From NCBI RefSeq assembly GCF_025698545.1, contig NC_068572.1:5642001-5706000 (forward strand): a DNA stretch of 64,000 bases, given 5' to 3'. Shown here piece after piece: positions 35,531 to 47,599 of the stretch. Each line of letters starts with the position of its first letter. Position 1 is the stretch's first letter. The position numbers and the translations under genes were made by a program. Source of the DNA: Gossypium raimondii. Its lineage: Eukaryota > Streptophyta > Magnoliopsida > Malvales > Malvaceae. The notes under the pieces are model-generated. The model was not told the DNA's origin, searched no databases, and was given only the letters and a program-made list of their open reading frames with translations.

Positions 35531-36271
35531 CTTTTATAATATACTTATATAATATTTTCCAATATGGATAAGACGAAATCTGAGTCAATCATCAAATTTT
35601 ATTTTATTTTATTTTAGCGGTAATTTTTTGCCCATTAATTTGGCAATTAGATTCATTTGGGCACATGTACTCTTTTATCCACTTTGTCATTTGAACTTAA
35701 CAATTAGGTCCATTTTCTCCCGTGAACTTGAAAAATATAAGTTTGATGATGTGGCACTCTGAGATTGTATCGTATCATCACTTGAAAATTGAAGAAATTA
35801 TATAAATTTTCAGGTGATGACATAGTATAATCTCATAGTGTTACGTTTAGTATTTTAATAATTAGATTGATGGTTGAACCGGTTAGACCACTGGTTCTTG
35901 ATTCAATCAATTCGACTGTTAGATCGAGAATAATTAAATAAATAATAAAAATTCATAAAAAACTAAAATAATTTATCGGTGCAACTTGTTAAATAGCTAA
36001 TTTTTGTTTCAAATTTCAAATTTTACCAAATTTGAGCAATTTTCGATCCAATTAGTTCAACCATTTTGTTTGGATCGTTATATCGATAAATTCTTAGTCT
36101 GATTGATTGATTTGGTTCTGTTCCAATAACAATGGTTACATCATCAAATCTTGATGAAATCTAAGTTTAGAGACAAAAAGGATCTAATTGTCAAGTTTAG
36201 ATAATAAAGTAGACAAAATATATATAGATACCAAAATAAACATAATTATGAAGTTGTAGGCTATAAATTAT
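35531..36271. other. intergenic DNA with ggttgaaccgg-type repeat traces
   Basis: From about 35866 to 36130 words such as atggttgaaccggttagacc, tcaattcgactgttagatcg and ccaattagttcaaccattttg recall a plant repeat with ggtt(c/g)aacc ends. Borders were not resolved. No gene. Confidence 0.35.
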
Positions 36272-36604
36272 AGGTTTAATGATAAATTTGGCCACTAAAG
36301 TTTGCATGTTTTGTCAAAATGACCCTAATTGTATTTTTGAACCTTTTTTGGCCATCAACTTTTTTTTTTTTTCAAATTACTTTTCCAACATATTTAATGA
36401 AAGTATCGTTAAAAAATTTAACAGGCATGTAAGTTTGAAACCTTTTGAAAAAAATTAGAACATTAAATTTATTCATTAAATATATTAGAAAAAGCAGGTT
36501 GAAAAAAAATTAAAGGTTGATGGGTAAAAAAGACTTAAAAATATAATTAGGATCATTTTGACAAAATATACAAACGTTAGTGGCCAAATTTATTATTAAG
36601 CCTA
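36272..36604. mobile_element. MITE-like element with inverted repeats
   Basis: The left end aggtttaatgataaatttgg and the right end, reverse-complemented aggcttaataataaatttgg, pair for about 65 bases per arm, including ttttgtcaaaatgaccctaa. Total about 333 bases. The terminal aggtttaat resembles the element at 20541-21038, so the two may be related. No clear target duplication. Confidence 0.7.
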
Positions 36605-37194
36605 AATTATATTACCTGTTATTTTTAATTCTAATGTCGGCATTTATCACGCCTAAAAAATGTAGACATCGTAAATGCCAAACAAAGAAAAAAGGTCGAA
36701 ATTTCCCTGTACCTCACTCACGATTTTCTAACCCATCATCAACCGTGCAATATCCCAACTAATTAATCTTAACCGTCCATTCCCTTCCCACTGAAAAGGC
36801 ATGCAAAAATAAAATCCCATTTAACAGATTCAACGACTTTTCCAATTTTCCAAAACCCGGAATCCAAATCTTTATCAAATATAGTTAAACTCCAACTTTC
36901 AATTCCCCAGATTCAAGCGAGTATACAATTCTATAAAACTCGCTCAAGAATAGCACCCACGTCATCAACAAGCAGGTTATACTTTTAACAATATTACCTC
37001 ATTGTCACTACGCGAGGACCCTGCGCGTATGAGTTAAGAAACTGGGGCTCCACTTAGTGGTTTACAATTGTATATATAGCGTAAAATCAACGCTTTCGCT
37101 CTCTATTTCAGAGCTCCGTTTGGTCCTATTCGATTCGTATACGAGAAACCGAAGGGGAAGGAGAAAGAGAGCGGCACTGCAAAAAAAAAAAAAA
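36605..37194 (+). promoter_or_regulatory. SUMO gene upstream region with TATA box
   Basis: A TATA box (tatatata) lies at 37071-37078, 117 bases before the ATG, with a pyrimidine-rich ctctctattt near 37100 as a plausible start region. The 5' leader ends in a run of A's directly before the ATG. No other element was assigned. Confidence 0.55.
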
Positions 37195-37815
37195 ATGTCT
37201 GCAACGGGAAACGTCGGCGGCGGAGGACCAGAGGAGGATAAGAAGCCGGCTGATCAAGCTAATCACATTAATCTCAAAGTCAAGGGCCAGGTTTTTACTT
37301 TTTGCGTCATTTAGATCATCTCTGTTGTTTTTCTTTTCGATTTTTTTTCTTCTTTTCGTTTATTTGTTTTTCGATCTCGGTTTTGTAGGATGGAAACGAA
37401 GTGTTTTTCAGGATTAAGAGAAGCACTCAAATGAGGAAACTGATGAACGCATATTGCGATAGGCAATCGGTGGATCTGAACTCCATTGCTTTCTTGTTTG
37501 ACGGGCGGAGGCTCCGTGGAGAGCAGACTCCCGATGAGGTAAATTTCCTTACGTGTTCTCGATGTACCGAAATGATATACAAGTTTATGCGTAAGTTTAT
37601 AAGCTGATAAATTCTGCAAGTGCCTTGATGATCCATCCTATAAACTTATGCATAATCATAATTTTCTAAGATTAGCATATCACACTTTTATGAATTAATG
37701 GTTGTTTAACTAATTTCTTTGGTTTTGTTCGGATTTTTTTGTTCTTTATTAGCTGGAGATGGAGGATGGAGATGAAATCGATGCGATGTTGCACCAGACC
37801 GGAGGAGCGGAATAA
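37195..37815 (+). CDS. SUMO1: SUMO (small ubiquitin-related modifier), SUMO1/2 type
   Basis: Protein modifier attached to lysines of mainly nuclear proteins by the SAE/SCE1 cascade. Exons 37195-37290, 37389-37538 and 37753-37815 join in phase to 102 residues, about the usual length for plant SUMO1/2. The variable N-terminus ([11 protein letters not shown]) is followed by INLKVKGQ, then the ubiquitin fold with [19 protein letters not shown] and [16 protein letters not shown], and [18 protein letters not shown]. Cleavage after Gly99-Gly100 would remove only AE. The three-exon layout matches typical plant SUMO genes. All key residues are present and nothing looks broken. Confidence 0.96.
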
Positions 37816-39639
37816 AGTAGTAGGTATTATATATATATGATATTGTTTCTTCTATATACGTAAATGAAAGATTTAGAGAGCATTCGGAACAGTGGGTTTC
37901 TTTGATTTATAGCTACAGTAGTGGTGAATTTCCTTGCTATTAAGCATGGATAATTTAATGAGCTGTCCTTTTGTTTTTTTCTTAACTATTAAATGAAAAT
38001 GATTGTATCCAATATTATGCTTCAAAATTTTTTTTTCTTTGCTTACAATTTCATCGTCGTTTGATAATTCGTTAGAAAAGCTCTTCGATAACGAAACGAA
38101 ATGAGAAGATATAGCGTGGACGAAGTTATTTTCCTTTGACTAAAGTGTTTTTCGTTGACTGTTTGTTTTTAATCTCCATGCGCACAGTACAGCTCCTCCA
38201 AATTCACGATTATAAAATTAGAAGATTTGTTAAAAAAAATAGGTAGATAAATTATTTTAGTTAGGACTCTTGTTTGTAAAATTTCAATATCAAATCAGTC
38301 ACTAAACGCTTTATTTGATTTAAATAAAGTTCAATAATATAAATAATTACTCAATATTGAAATTTAATATTTTATCTTATTCGTTAAATCACTATTAATT
38401 ACTCATCAGATTACTTATTCAAAATTTAAATTTTAAAATTATAAAAGTTTAAAATAAAAATATTTAGAAAATTATTTTTATAAAAACATAGAATTAAATT
38501 ACAAATATTTTTAATAAAATATTTTTAAAAAAAGTAGCGAACAACTCTTAAATCAAATTCGAAGGTTTTTTTAGTTTTATTTTATAAATAATAATTTATT
38601 TTATCATACGATTGACCTTGTTCTTTGATCTTGGTCATCACCTTTGGTTACAATTTTTGGCACCAACAACCCTTAATTTGAATTCCTTAATTTCTACATC
38701 TTCTGTTACGATATTTTTAAACTAAAAATCGACTTTGGAGCTACCAGCATGGCCTTTGGGTCTGTAATTCCCCATCATCACCTATTTATCCCTAATTATT
38801 ATGTTCGTCTTCAACCACAACCACAACCTCAAACACAATAAACTCATTCTGGACAACAATCTAAAGGCATCAATTCTTTCCATTTTTAACTTTATCTGTA
38901 GTTTTTTATCCAACCTAAACATAAAAGTCATTAATGTTGAAAAAAAAAGGAAAAAGCTTATTTTATTTATAAAATTATTATTTTAATAAATGAATGTTGT
39001 AATAGAAAAAATGAGAAAATTAAATATTTTATAATTTTGTATGTATCGAAAATTGAATTTTTATATAATTTTTAAAGTTTTTATTTTTGGATTTTAAGAA
39101 TCAAGATTGAATTGGCATGATGTGTAAAGTTTAGGGTTAAATTTGTTTAATTTTTAGAATTAGGCTCAATTTGACAGAATTTATAAACATTGGAGGCTAA
39201 ATTTATTATTATGTCAATGAAAAATGCCGATTAACACTTTGTTAGTGATTTAGTGAACGAGTGACCAAAATATTAAATTTGAATAACATTAATAACTAAA
39301 ATAAAAAAATTTAAACACAAATGACTAAAACAAAAAAATACTTATAGTTCGAATAATTATTTATATACTTTACTCTTTAAAAAAAACCACATGCCTATTA
39401 AGGATTGAGTAATTTGAGTTGGCTTAATACTTTTTTTAGTTTCTATAGCTAATTTGTAACTTTAGTTCATGTACTATTTTTTTATCAGTTTGCCCTCTAT
39501 ACTTTTATTCTATAATTTTCGTTATTTTAACTCAAATTTTGTTTAAAAACTCAAACTAACCAATAACTTTATTTTAAAAAATAACAGAACAAAAAAAATC
39601 ATAAAAAATCTAAAAAATCCCAAATTATATTTTTCGGAC
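37816..39639. other. SUMO 3' flank and AT-rich intergenic DNA
   Basis: The start is the SUMO 3' untranslated region, with an ATATAT run near 37829. The rest is AT-rich with no supported gene. Confidence 0.5.
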
Positions 39640-39649
39640 TTGAGATAAA

Positions 39650-39793
39650 AAAAGTTTACCCAAAGCTCGATCCGTTTAAAAAACAGGTCTTATTTTTTGT
39701 CCAAATCAATTTTTTGAGCTTATATTTTTGTGTAAACTCACCTAATTTTTAGGCGAGCCTTCGGATCGGGCAAAGTGATTCGGCCCATGGAGA
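39650..39793. mobile_element. decayed hAT end, same family as elements A and B
   Basis: The order aaacaggtcttattttttgt, gcttatatttttgtgtaaac, ttcggatcgggc and cggcccatgg matches, with many substitutions, the right end of element A (aaacgggcctcattttttgc, ctatatttttacccaaac, gccggaccgggc, cagcccatgc). Only one end is recognisable. It lies about 220 bases upstream of the AK6 start codon. Confidence 0.5.
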
Positions 39794-40010
39794 AGTCTGA
39801 AGATTGCAATTTCTTAAAAGGAGAAATAAACCGGGCTTTTTTTACAGGCCGATTTAAACTTAATAAGCCCTGAAGGGTTTTTCAAAAGCCTGGTCTACCA
39901 CTTCCATAAAAAACGCAGAAAGTAATTGTAGTGTTCCGGTCTGAAAATCCTGTACCAAGCTCTTAGTTTTTGCACGACTCAGTCAGTAATAAGAAGCTTA
40001 TAATTCATCT

Positions 40011-41673
40011 ATGGCCGCCGACGGTAACAAGAGAAAGAGGCCCAACATATTGGTGACGGGCACGCCTGGAACTGGCAAGACGACGACCTCTTCTGCTTTG
40101 GCGGAGGCCACCAATCTCCGCCACATCAATATTGGTGATTTGGTCAAAGAGAAGAATTTGCACGACGGCTGGGACGATGATCTCCAGTGCCACGTTATCA
40201 ATGAAGACCTCGTAATTCGACCTCTTCATGCTCTAATTTCATATTTCTTGGTTGATTTTTTAAAAATTTATTGAGGTTATTAATTTAGGGTTTATGGATA
40301 TTAGTGATTTTAATTACTGTAAAAAAAAAGAAATTTAAACAACAAGCAGTTTTTGGGTATAATATTTAATTTAAGCAATAAACAGTGTTTAAACTTGGAA
40401 ATCTTACGCCTTGTTTGATTGTGATTCTATTCGTAAACTGGTTTGGTATGCATGAATTTGATATTCTGGGTTTTGCGCATGCATTGTAGTAAGAAACGAG
40501 AAAGCAAATTTCTCAATTACAAACGGAGTTTTAAATACTTAATTTGCAGGATTTTGATTGTATATCTCATTACCTGGATTTGTGCAAATTTTGGATACTG
40601 ATAGATATGCTCTGTGTTTTTTCATATATTTGGAGGATCATTTTCTCGTACTCATGTCCAGAATATGAGTTGGACTCTAATACCTTGGGGAAAAGTAAGA
40701 GTTTGGATTATATGGGTATAGGCTGTAGGGATATGACACTTCAAATACATGGAAAAATTTTAAAAGAAATGAATACATACCCCTGGTAAATGTACATCTG
40801 TATTCAATATTTATATACAATTCTGAGTATCATAGTTCACTTTCTTTTCTTGTTTCAACTTTGGGTATGTTCTATTGTTTTTGGTTACTATTTTCTAGTA
40901 TTTTGGCTTGTAGTTTGTTGCATTTGATTTAGATGTATCGGATTTTGAAGGTGTGTGATGAGCTTGAGGATGTGATGGAAGAAGGTGGAAACATTGTAGA
41001 TTATCACGGTTGTGATTTCTTTCCCGAAAGATGGTTTGATGTTGTTGTAGTACTTCAAACTGACAACACCGTGTTGTATGATCGGTTGAGTAAAAGGTAT
41101 CAAATTTCAGTCCATAATACTGTTTCCTGTTCGTTTCTACTTTGTTCCAACTCATCATTTTTCTTTAAGTATTCATGTCAGATGCGTTTTTGGACACATG
41201 TTGGAGACATATCCATATTCAACATTCATACCATGCCAATGTTCTGTCTATACGATCATTTCCTTTTTATTCCCCGAGTCTTCATTTTTCTTGAAATATT
41301 TCTAACACTGTTTCGTCATATCTTTGGATGTGGGTATAGGGATATATTCCTCCAAGAACCCTCTAAGTACATGGAAAAACTAAAACACACACACACACAC
41401 AAACTGAGTATACCGGTGTACATTTACCGGATTCAGACACACACTTATGTGGTTTTGTTTTCTCATCAATTCTTTTTCTCTGTCAGAGGTTATGAAGGTG
41501 CCAAGCTTTCAAACAACATAGAGTGTGAAATCTTCCAAGTACTGCTAGAGGAAGCAAAAGAAAGTTACTCGGAAGATATTGTAAAAGCTTTGAAGAGTGA
41601 TAATATCGACGATATCACAAGAAATGTTTCAAGTTTAACTGATTGGATCAGGAGTTGGCCCCCAACATCTTGA
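40011..41673 (+). CDS. AK6: adenylate kinase isoenzyme 6 (AK6 / Fap7-type)
   Basis: Nuclear adenylate kinase-like ATPase; the family (yeast Fap7, human AK6/hCINAP) is established in late 40S ribosome maturation. Exons 40011-40211, 40951-41096 and 41487-41673 join in phase to 177 residues, the usual length. The P-loop GTPGTGK is at residues 17-23, followed by [19 protein letters not shown] in the nucleoside-binding part. Exon 2 has [19 protein letters not shown], the AK6-specific Walker B-like motif, then VLYDRLSKR. Exon 3 begins [20 protein letters not shown], also diagnostic. The start is the first ATG and precedes a basic KRKRP. Exon 2 uses an unremarkable tgaag acceptor. Introns hold dispersed repeats and a CA microsatellite. 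Confidence 0.93.
40600..40770 (+). repeat. dispersed intronic repeat pieces in AK6 intron 1
   Basis: tttttcatatatttggaggatcat and a following gtactcatgtcc, then inverted words (gggtataggctgtagggatatgacacttcaaatacatgg), fit the family seen at 24400-24545. Confidence 0.45.
41262..41375 (-). repeat. dispersed intronic repeat in AK6 intron 2, inverted
   Basis: gagtcttcatttttcttgaaatatttcta followed by gggtatagggatatattcc and ctaagtacatggaaaaacta is the reverse complement order of the 24400-24545 copy. Confidence 0.55.
41383..41401 (+). repeat. (CA)n microsatellite in AK6 intron 2
   Basis: About nine CA units. Confidence 0.85.
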
Positions 41674-41733
41674 ACGCTTGCTATTTTCCGCAATCGACCC
41701 TCTGCATATGCTTTGCTTCACCATGCAAAAGAA

Positions 41734-42064
41734 GCTCTGGTGAGTGCCTTAATCAGGTATGTCTCTATCAGGTATCGGTTTAAATCTCTATTGCTTTTAA
41801 AGTTTAGCTTGAACACGAAATCAGTTAACTGTGGTAGTTTCGGTTATTTTCGTGGGTTAATCTCCGGGTCTGGGTTTGAGTTATGTGAGATTGTTATCTT
41901 TAATTTAAGTATTTTTGTTAATGGTGTTTGTAACTGATAGTTCAAGGATGTATTGTGATCGGTGAAGAGACAATTGTTATGTAGGTTTTTCTTTTTCCCC
42001 TTTTAAAATATCTTTGCTCCTATTGGTTGATAGAGATATACCTGATTAAGGCACTCATCAGAGC
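41734..42064. repeat. 37-bp inverted repeat between AK6 and FatA
   Basis: The arm 41734-41770 (gctctggtgagtgccttaat and on to tctctatca) is the reverse complement of 42028-42064 except at two positions, with a 257-base loop. It lies between the convergent stop codons of AK6 and FatA, probably in AK6 3'-untranslated sequence. No flanking duplication was seen. Confidence 0.85.
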
Positions 42065-42396
42065 TGGCTTGACAACGAATTGGTTGAAAATGGATCCATA
42101 CAGTAAACAAACATGTAAAGCAAAAGATTCTAAAAGGTCATAAACAAGAGTTTCAAACATCACTTATTATGTAAACATTAAGAAAGATGGAAGTACAACA
42201 GATTCATGGATTTTGATGTGGGTGTCTCAAACATCATTGTCTTATGTTCTATATCTAAATCCACGACGCAATATGACCTTCCTATGACTGAATTTTAAGG
42301 CAAAATAAGGAGCACATAAAACAAAGAAGAGAAAAACCTGAAAATTGATGGATACAGTAAACTAGATTATTTCTTCATCCTCGGCAATCGCATACC

Positions 42397-44854
42397 TCAT
42401 CTGGCAGGTTTCTTTCTCCACTCGGTACGGCCTCTGTTTATTTCCTGCCCGTCACAAGACACTCTCAACAGATGCAAAAACTTGGGGCAGTCCGCATCTT
42501 CTCTTGCAGTTCCATTTTGCTCTGAAACGGTTTCGGTACCATCTATTGGTTCCGGACTGGTAAGCGAATCAACCACGTCATCCTGTAGGCATTCCCGCCT
42601 ATAATCTAACGTGATACTTTGCAATTCATGGGTGTCAATGATCTCTTGAGGCATGCTCTGCCGAAGCAATATGCATAAATGACGTTAGCTTACAAAATCA
42701 ACTGGAACAGTTAAAACCAATACGGAATGAAATAATTTTCAGGTGCCCTTTCCACCTACCTCCAGAACCCATCCGATGTAGGTGACGTAATTGACATGAT
42801 GGTTCATGTCCAGATCAGCTCTTCTTGGCTGCATCAAGGGTTTTAATGAGTATACAAACTGTTGAAATAAACAGAGCAATTTGATCTCCAAGCCCTTTTC
42901 TTTTGAAAATTAGGTTAGATAAATCAGATAATCTTACCGTAAGCCCAAGCCGCGAATACTGAGCGGGATCTTCTAATTTGATAATTTTCTTCAAACTTTT
43001 GTTGTTCTTTTCAGGAAATGCTAACCTGTAACAGCCAACAGAAGATCAATTAAATAAGAAACAACGCATCCCTTAAAACAAATTGCATAAATGACATGAT
43101 TTTGCTCCGAAAATTATTTGGGTGAGGAAAAGCTCCTGAAGATTATAGGTTTTCAGGGCATAAATGATATGTTTTCAGGGCATTCCATTGAAGTTTATAG
43201 CTTTTAATCCTTGCGTGAGGAAAAGCTCCGACCTAGGTTCTCGTGGACAGAAGATTAAATGTTCTTCCCGGACATCATCACTAACTTTCTGCAGCCGCCT
43301 CGTGTCCTGGTTCATCATCACCCACTTGCTGCAACCATACCACATGAGATTAGCTTTATGAATAAACCTAATCTTAACAAATAGTCAAAGTTAATCTAAA
43401 AAAGATACAGCAGAAATGAAGAAATTCAACAGCATTCATATAGAAACAATAAATCGAGATGGAAATATGTCGGGAAAGTACAACAGGCTGTGCAAATTGT
43501 TCACAGTCTAATTTTGATGTAAATTTTCAATCTGAACTAAATTTTAGAAAATTATCAGTGCCCTTGGGTCTTTTCATGTTATGAATCCTATACTATGGAT
43601 GGTGAAGAAAAGAGAGCGGATAAAGAGACACACCCTGTAGCTCTTCCAATAAGTTCACCAGTTGTGGCATCCTTTAGGATCCAGTCCCTTCTGGTTCCAA
43701 TTCTTCCCTCACTTTGGCACCATGTTTCGATTTCAACCACGTCACTCCTACACCACAGAATCAAACACCGAACTTTCCAAACATAAACTAGAAATTGAAA
43801 CCAGATATAAGTGTCGTTAAATGAAGGATAAAAAACCTACCAAGCAGGGTATTTGTATATTTCTATGTGCATACGTGCGGTCACCCATATGAGATGCATT
43901 TTTCTCATGGTGGGAGTTGTAGCAAACCCGTCTGTCGAAAATCCAAGGCTTTGAGCATGGTTAGATCCAATCTCCTGCATTGCATGAAATCCCAAAAGAT
44001 TAAACAAACAAAAGTAAAAAAAAATGAACACTTCATTCCATGATTTCATCTATAGTCGCTAAAACTTAGTATAACAAAATCAAACAAGCAATTTGACCAA
44101 GCCATATCAAAGCTGAATGGATCGGTTTTATATAAAAACTAGAATTTGATACACTTGCTAAGCAAGTGAAAAGAAAATATGTAAAAATTTAAATTAATTA
44201 CCCTGCCAGCCCCCCGGGATTCGCCCCTGCATTTAACTTGTGAGAACTACACAATTGAAGAGAGAAAGCTTCAATACACCCAAAATCAAACAGTATTTAA
44301 AAAAAAAAAACCCAGAAATCTATGAAGTTTCATAACAATTTCCAATCAATAAATACACATACAGCTAAAAGATGATCTCAAAATTCCTTTTTTGGGGGAG
44401 CTCTAACACTCGGGATTCAACTTTGAAAAACAATTCAAAATGCGTTCAAACAAATAAATTCAACACGAAATCGAAACCCAAATTTCGAAACAAAAGAAGA
44501 GAAGACCTGCAAGAGATTAGCTAGCGTTTCAATAGTGGCGGTTTTGTTGATTCCAACTTCATAACACCTCACTATATACTTTTCGTTATAAGACAACCCA
44601 TCTTCCGCCAAGCTACCCAAGCGGAGCAGGTCGGCCAAACTCCCCGACCCAGATTTAACGACCTCGGCAACTTCTTTTTGCTGGCTTGACAGCACGGCTT
44701 GAACCGGCGTCAACTTGAGTCTACTCAGCGGGGAACAAGAGACAGAGACCGGGCTCCGCCGCCGAAATGCGAAAGGACCGGGTGAACCGGGGAATCGGCA
44801 TTGAACCGATGCCTGAATTAGGTCCGTCACATTGCAAGAGCAAAGCTTCAACAT
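42397..44854 (-). CDS. FATA: FatA-type acyl-ACP thioesterase, chloroplastic
   Basis: Plastid enzyme that hydrolyses acyl-ACP (mainly oleoyl-ACP), ending fatty acid synthesis for export. Seven minus-strand exons join in phase to 369 residues: 44854-44507, 43974-43841, 43747-43634, 43328-43233, 43025-42938, 42828-42760 and 42657-42397. The N-terminus is a serine/arginine-rich transit peptide. The hotdog region begins near LSYNEKYIVRCYEVG and ATIETLANLLQ. Others: IWVTARMHIEIYKYPAW, RRDWILKDATTGELIGRAT and KWVMMNQDTRRL. The second hotdog has D267, N269 and H271 in DLDMNHHVNYVTYIGW. The Asp, Asn and His are kept, but the family's usual DMNQHVNN reads DMNHHVNY. The end (ITLDYRREC, DDVVDSLTSPE, FLHLLRV) is complete. 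The gene is convergent with AK6, 723 bases apart. A TE-like fragment (ccctgccagccccccggg) lies in intron 1 near 44203. Confidence 0.95.
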
Positions 44855-45365
44855 CTTCCTATGAAATCTTCTTCCTCTGCCAGAAGCTTTAGCTCTCTTC
44901 AGTAGTTTTTATTATTTTAGTCATTTTAGTGTTATTTATTTATTGTCGATGCGACCGAGGTCGTGCGGTGGGTCGTTGGTGGAAACAATTATTTGTAATT
45001 GCCATGTTTTACGATATTGCCATTCCCCTCTGTGGTTGTCTGTTTCATCTACGCACCAAAATCTGACCAAATTATTGACACACTACAATTTATGTATAAA
45101 TTCTCCTAACACTGATGTAATACCATGTTTATAAATTACATATTTAAATAATTATATTTATCTTATGTATAAATAAATTAAAATTATACATAATTTCAAG
45201 TTTTATCCATAATTTTATTTTATTGTTTTGTAATTTTAAGCTCTTAATTCTATAAAAGAAATCATATATTATATAAAAGTAATATATTATTATGTTGTTA
45301 CGTGTGGATATGTTGTTATTTTCTTCTATGGGTAAAATATAGTCATTTAAATTTCTTCAGCATTT
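44855..45365. other. FatA 5' flank, AT-rich DNA
   Basis: The first ~60 bases hold the 5' leader of FatA. No TATA box was placed with confidence and no other gene was seen. Confidence 0.45.
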
Positions 45366-46038
45366 AGGGTTTATTTAGTAGTGCTTAAAATTATGTTTTT
45401 GGTTTCAAAAACGCTTTTGGAAGAAAAACTATGCTAAACAAGTTGGTTTTAGCTGAATTTTTTTACTTTTCAAAGACATTTTTGAAATTTGAAAAGTACT
45501 TCTGAAAAGGAAAAACTAAAATTTTTAGCTTTTCTTCTCCCAAAAGCACTTTTGGTATTTAATTACTTTTTTACCCCTCTAATAACATAGTATTTTCTCT
45601 TTTTTTTTTGCACAATTACGAATGTGTTAAAATCATTAATTAAAATAAAAATATTTTTAAAAAATACAAATGTGTTAATATCTAATTACAAATATTTAAT
45701 GATTATACTTAAATATTTAAAATATAGTTTATATATTCAACTTAAATTTTATAAATAATTAATATTTATTGCTTAAAATATTTAAAATTTATATTTCATA
45801 TATTAAAATATTAACAAGTTATAATAACTTTTTATATTCTTACTATAATATAATAATATTAACTAATTTAAATATTATTTAAATGCATATTTGTTACTTG
45901 ACAATAACATGTGTAAAATGAACATTTTATTTCTCAAAAGCCCTTTTTGACAGCAATGCTAAACATTCAAATTTTAAACCAAAATTTTCAAAAGTTCTTC
46001 TCAAAAGCACTTTTCAAAAGCATTGCTAAACTAGCCCT
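45366..46038. mobile_element. MITE-like element with imperfect inverted ends
   Basis: The left end agggtttatttagtagtgct and the right end, reverse-complemented agggctagtttagcaatgct, are imperfectly paired. Subterminal aaaagcacttttgg / ttttgagaag words lie on both sides. About 673 bases, AT-rich, non-coding. No target duplication confirmed. Class unknown (hAT-like is possible). Confidence 0.5.
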
Positions 46039-46218
46039 TAGTTTTTTTCGTCTATTGGTTTAGCACATTTCTTGGTTTGCTCTTGGAGTATGTCTCTTTT
46101 TGGGTTTTTTTTTTTGCTTGGGTTTTGAGAACGATTTCTCTTGATTTTACATTAGAGATTGTTTTTGCATAAAGATATTGATGGAATGGAGGAGGAGTTA
46201 GCGAATCTGAACCTTGAG

Positions 46219-47530
46219 GATGTAACGACCCGATAATTATGGGTATTGGAAAGTGTACTTTTGGGTCTCTGTTTTCGTAAATTGAGGATGTAACGAAGTT
46301 AGTTGTGTGGTTAATTAGGTTTTGATTAGGTGAATTTGTTTAAATTAAGAGTAAATAGGTGTAAAGACTAAATTGCATATAGGGAGAAAGTTGAATTATA
46401 GATTAGAGGAAAAGTGAATGGACTAAATAAGCAATTAAGCCATAAATTGACAAGTGGATGGTGTTGGTAAATACATGTGTAATAATAATAAACATGTGTA
46501 TTTAATAATAAAATATGTATTGCTTATTAATTAAGTAAATATTTATTATTATGTTATTATAATTAAAACAAAACAAATAAAAGAAAAGAAAAAGGAATTG
46601 AAAAGAAACAGAGAATAGAACAAAACAGGGAGAAAAAGAAAGAAAGAAAAGAGAAAGAAAGGAGGAGAAAAGTTAGAGTTTCAAGGGTTCAAAGTTCAAT
46701 TAGTTAGTCTATTTAGTCTATTTTCTTGTAATTTTATATTTTGAAATCTTAATATTAAATACTACTTAACCTATGATGATATTGGATTTTTAGATGTTGT
46801 CTATGTTGAATAATTTGAGTATTAGGGATTAAATTGATAGATTTTTAAGTTAGAATTGAGAAAGGGATTAAATTGTGGAATAAATTATAAGTTTTGAGTA
46901 ATAGGAACTAAATTGTGAAAATTTTGAAATTTAGGGATTTATGTGAAAATGGGGAGTTGAATTTAGTCTAAAGTGGAATTTGCATGAAAATAAAGAACTA
47001 AATGTGAAGAATAAAAGTTAGTCTTGGTTTAGGGACTAAATTGAAATTTAGGTAATATTTGAGTAAAAATTGAAATATGAAATATGAAATTGAATTGTGT
47101 TGTATTGATGAATTTTAATTATTTTAATTTCGTAGCTAACGTCGTACCGGAATCATCAATTAAAAAGGGAAAAGATAAAGTCGACGTCGAATAGCTCGGA
47201 ATTTTCAGTTTGTATTTCTATAATCCGAACCAGTTATTAATTGTTGTATTTTTAATTTAATGTATATGGTAAGTGTTCAGGTGAGAATTATTGTGTTTTG
47301 CAATTGAAATGGATTGATTTAATATGTGATGAATTTATTGAATTTATATTGATTGAATTGATATATATTCAATATATTGATTATCTGAAATTAAAATGAA
47401 TATTGGTTATATATTAAAAAGTGAATTGGAACCTTATTAACTGTATCAGGCTGAATCGGATACATATGGCATGCCATAGGATTGGAAGAGTTCAAAGATT
47501 AATTCACGAAACAATGTAGACTTCAATCAA
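46219..47530. mobile_element. LTR-retrotransposon-like sequence
   Basis: Starts near tgtaacgacccgataattat, resembling the TGTAAC... opening of many plant Ty3/gypsy LTRs. It contains a long purine-rich aattgagggatta-type region and the block ggcatgccataggatt shared with 3670-3690. No protein domains. The 3' limit and a partner LTR were not found; it may be a solo LTR. Confidence 0.4.
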
Positions 47531-47599
47531 AAACAAATTAGAAACCACGATAAATAATGTTGAAAATGTTCAGACCAACAACTAGCCGAAAGTTAGCGC

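Noticed and set aside
40933-41673. A 246-codon open frame covering AK6 exons 2 and 3
   Set aside because: The middle of the frame is intron 2 (repeat pieces and a CA run); homology stops at SKR and resumes at GYEGAK with good splice sites at both ends.
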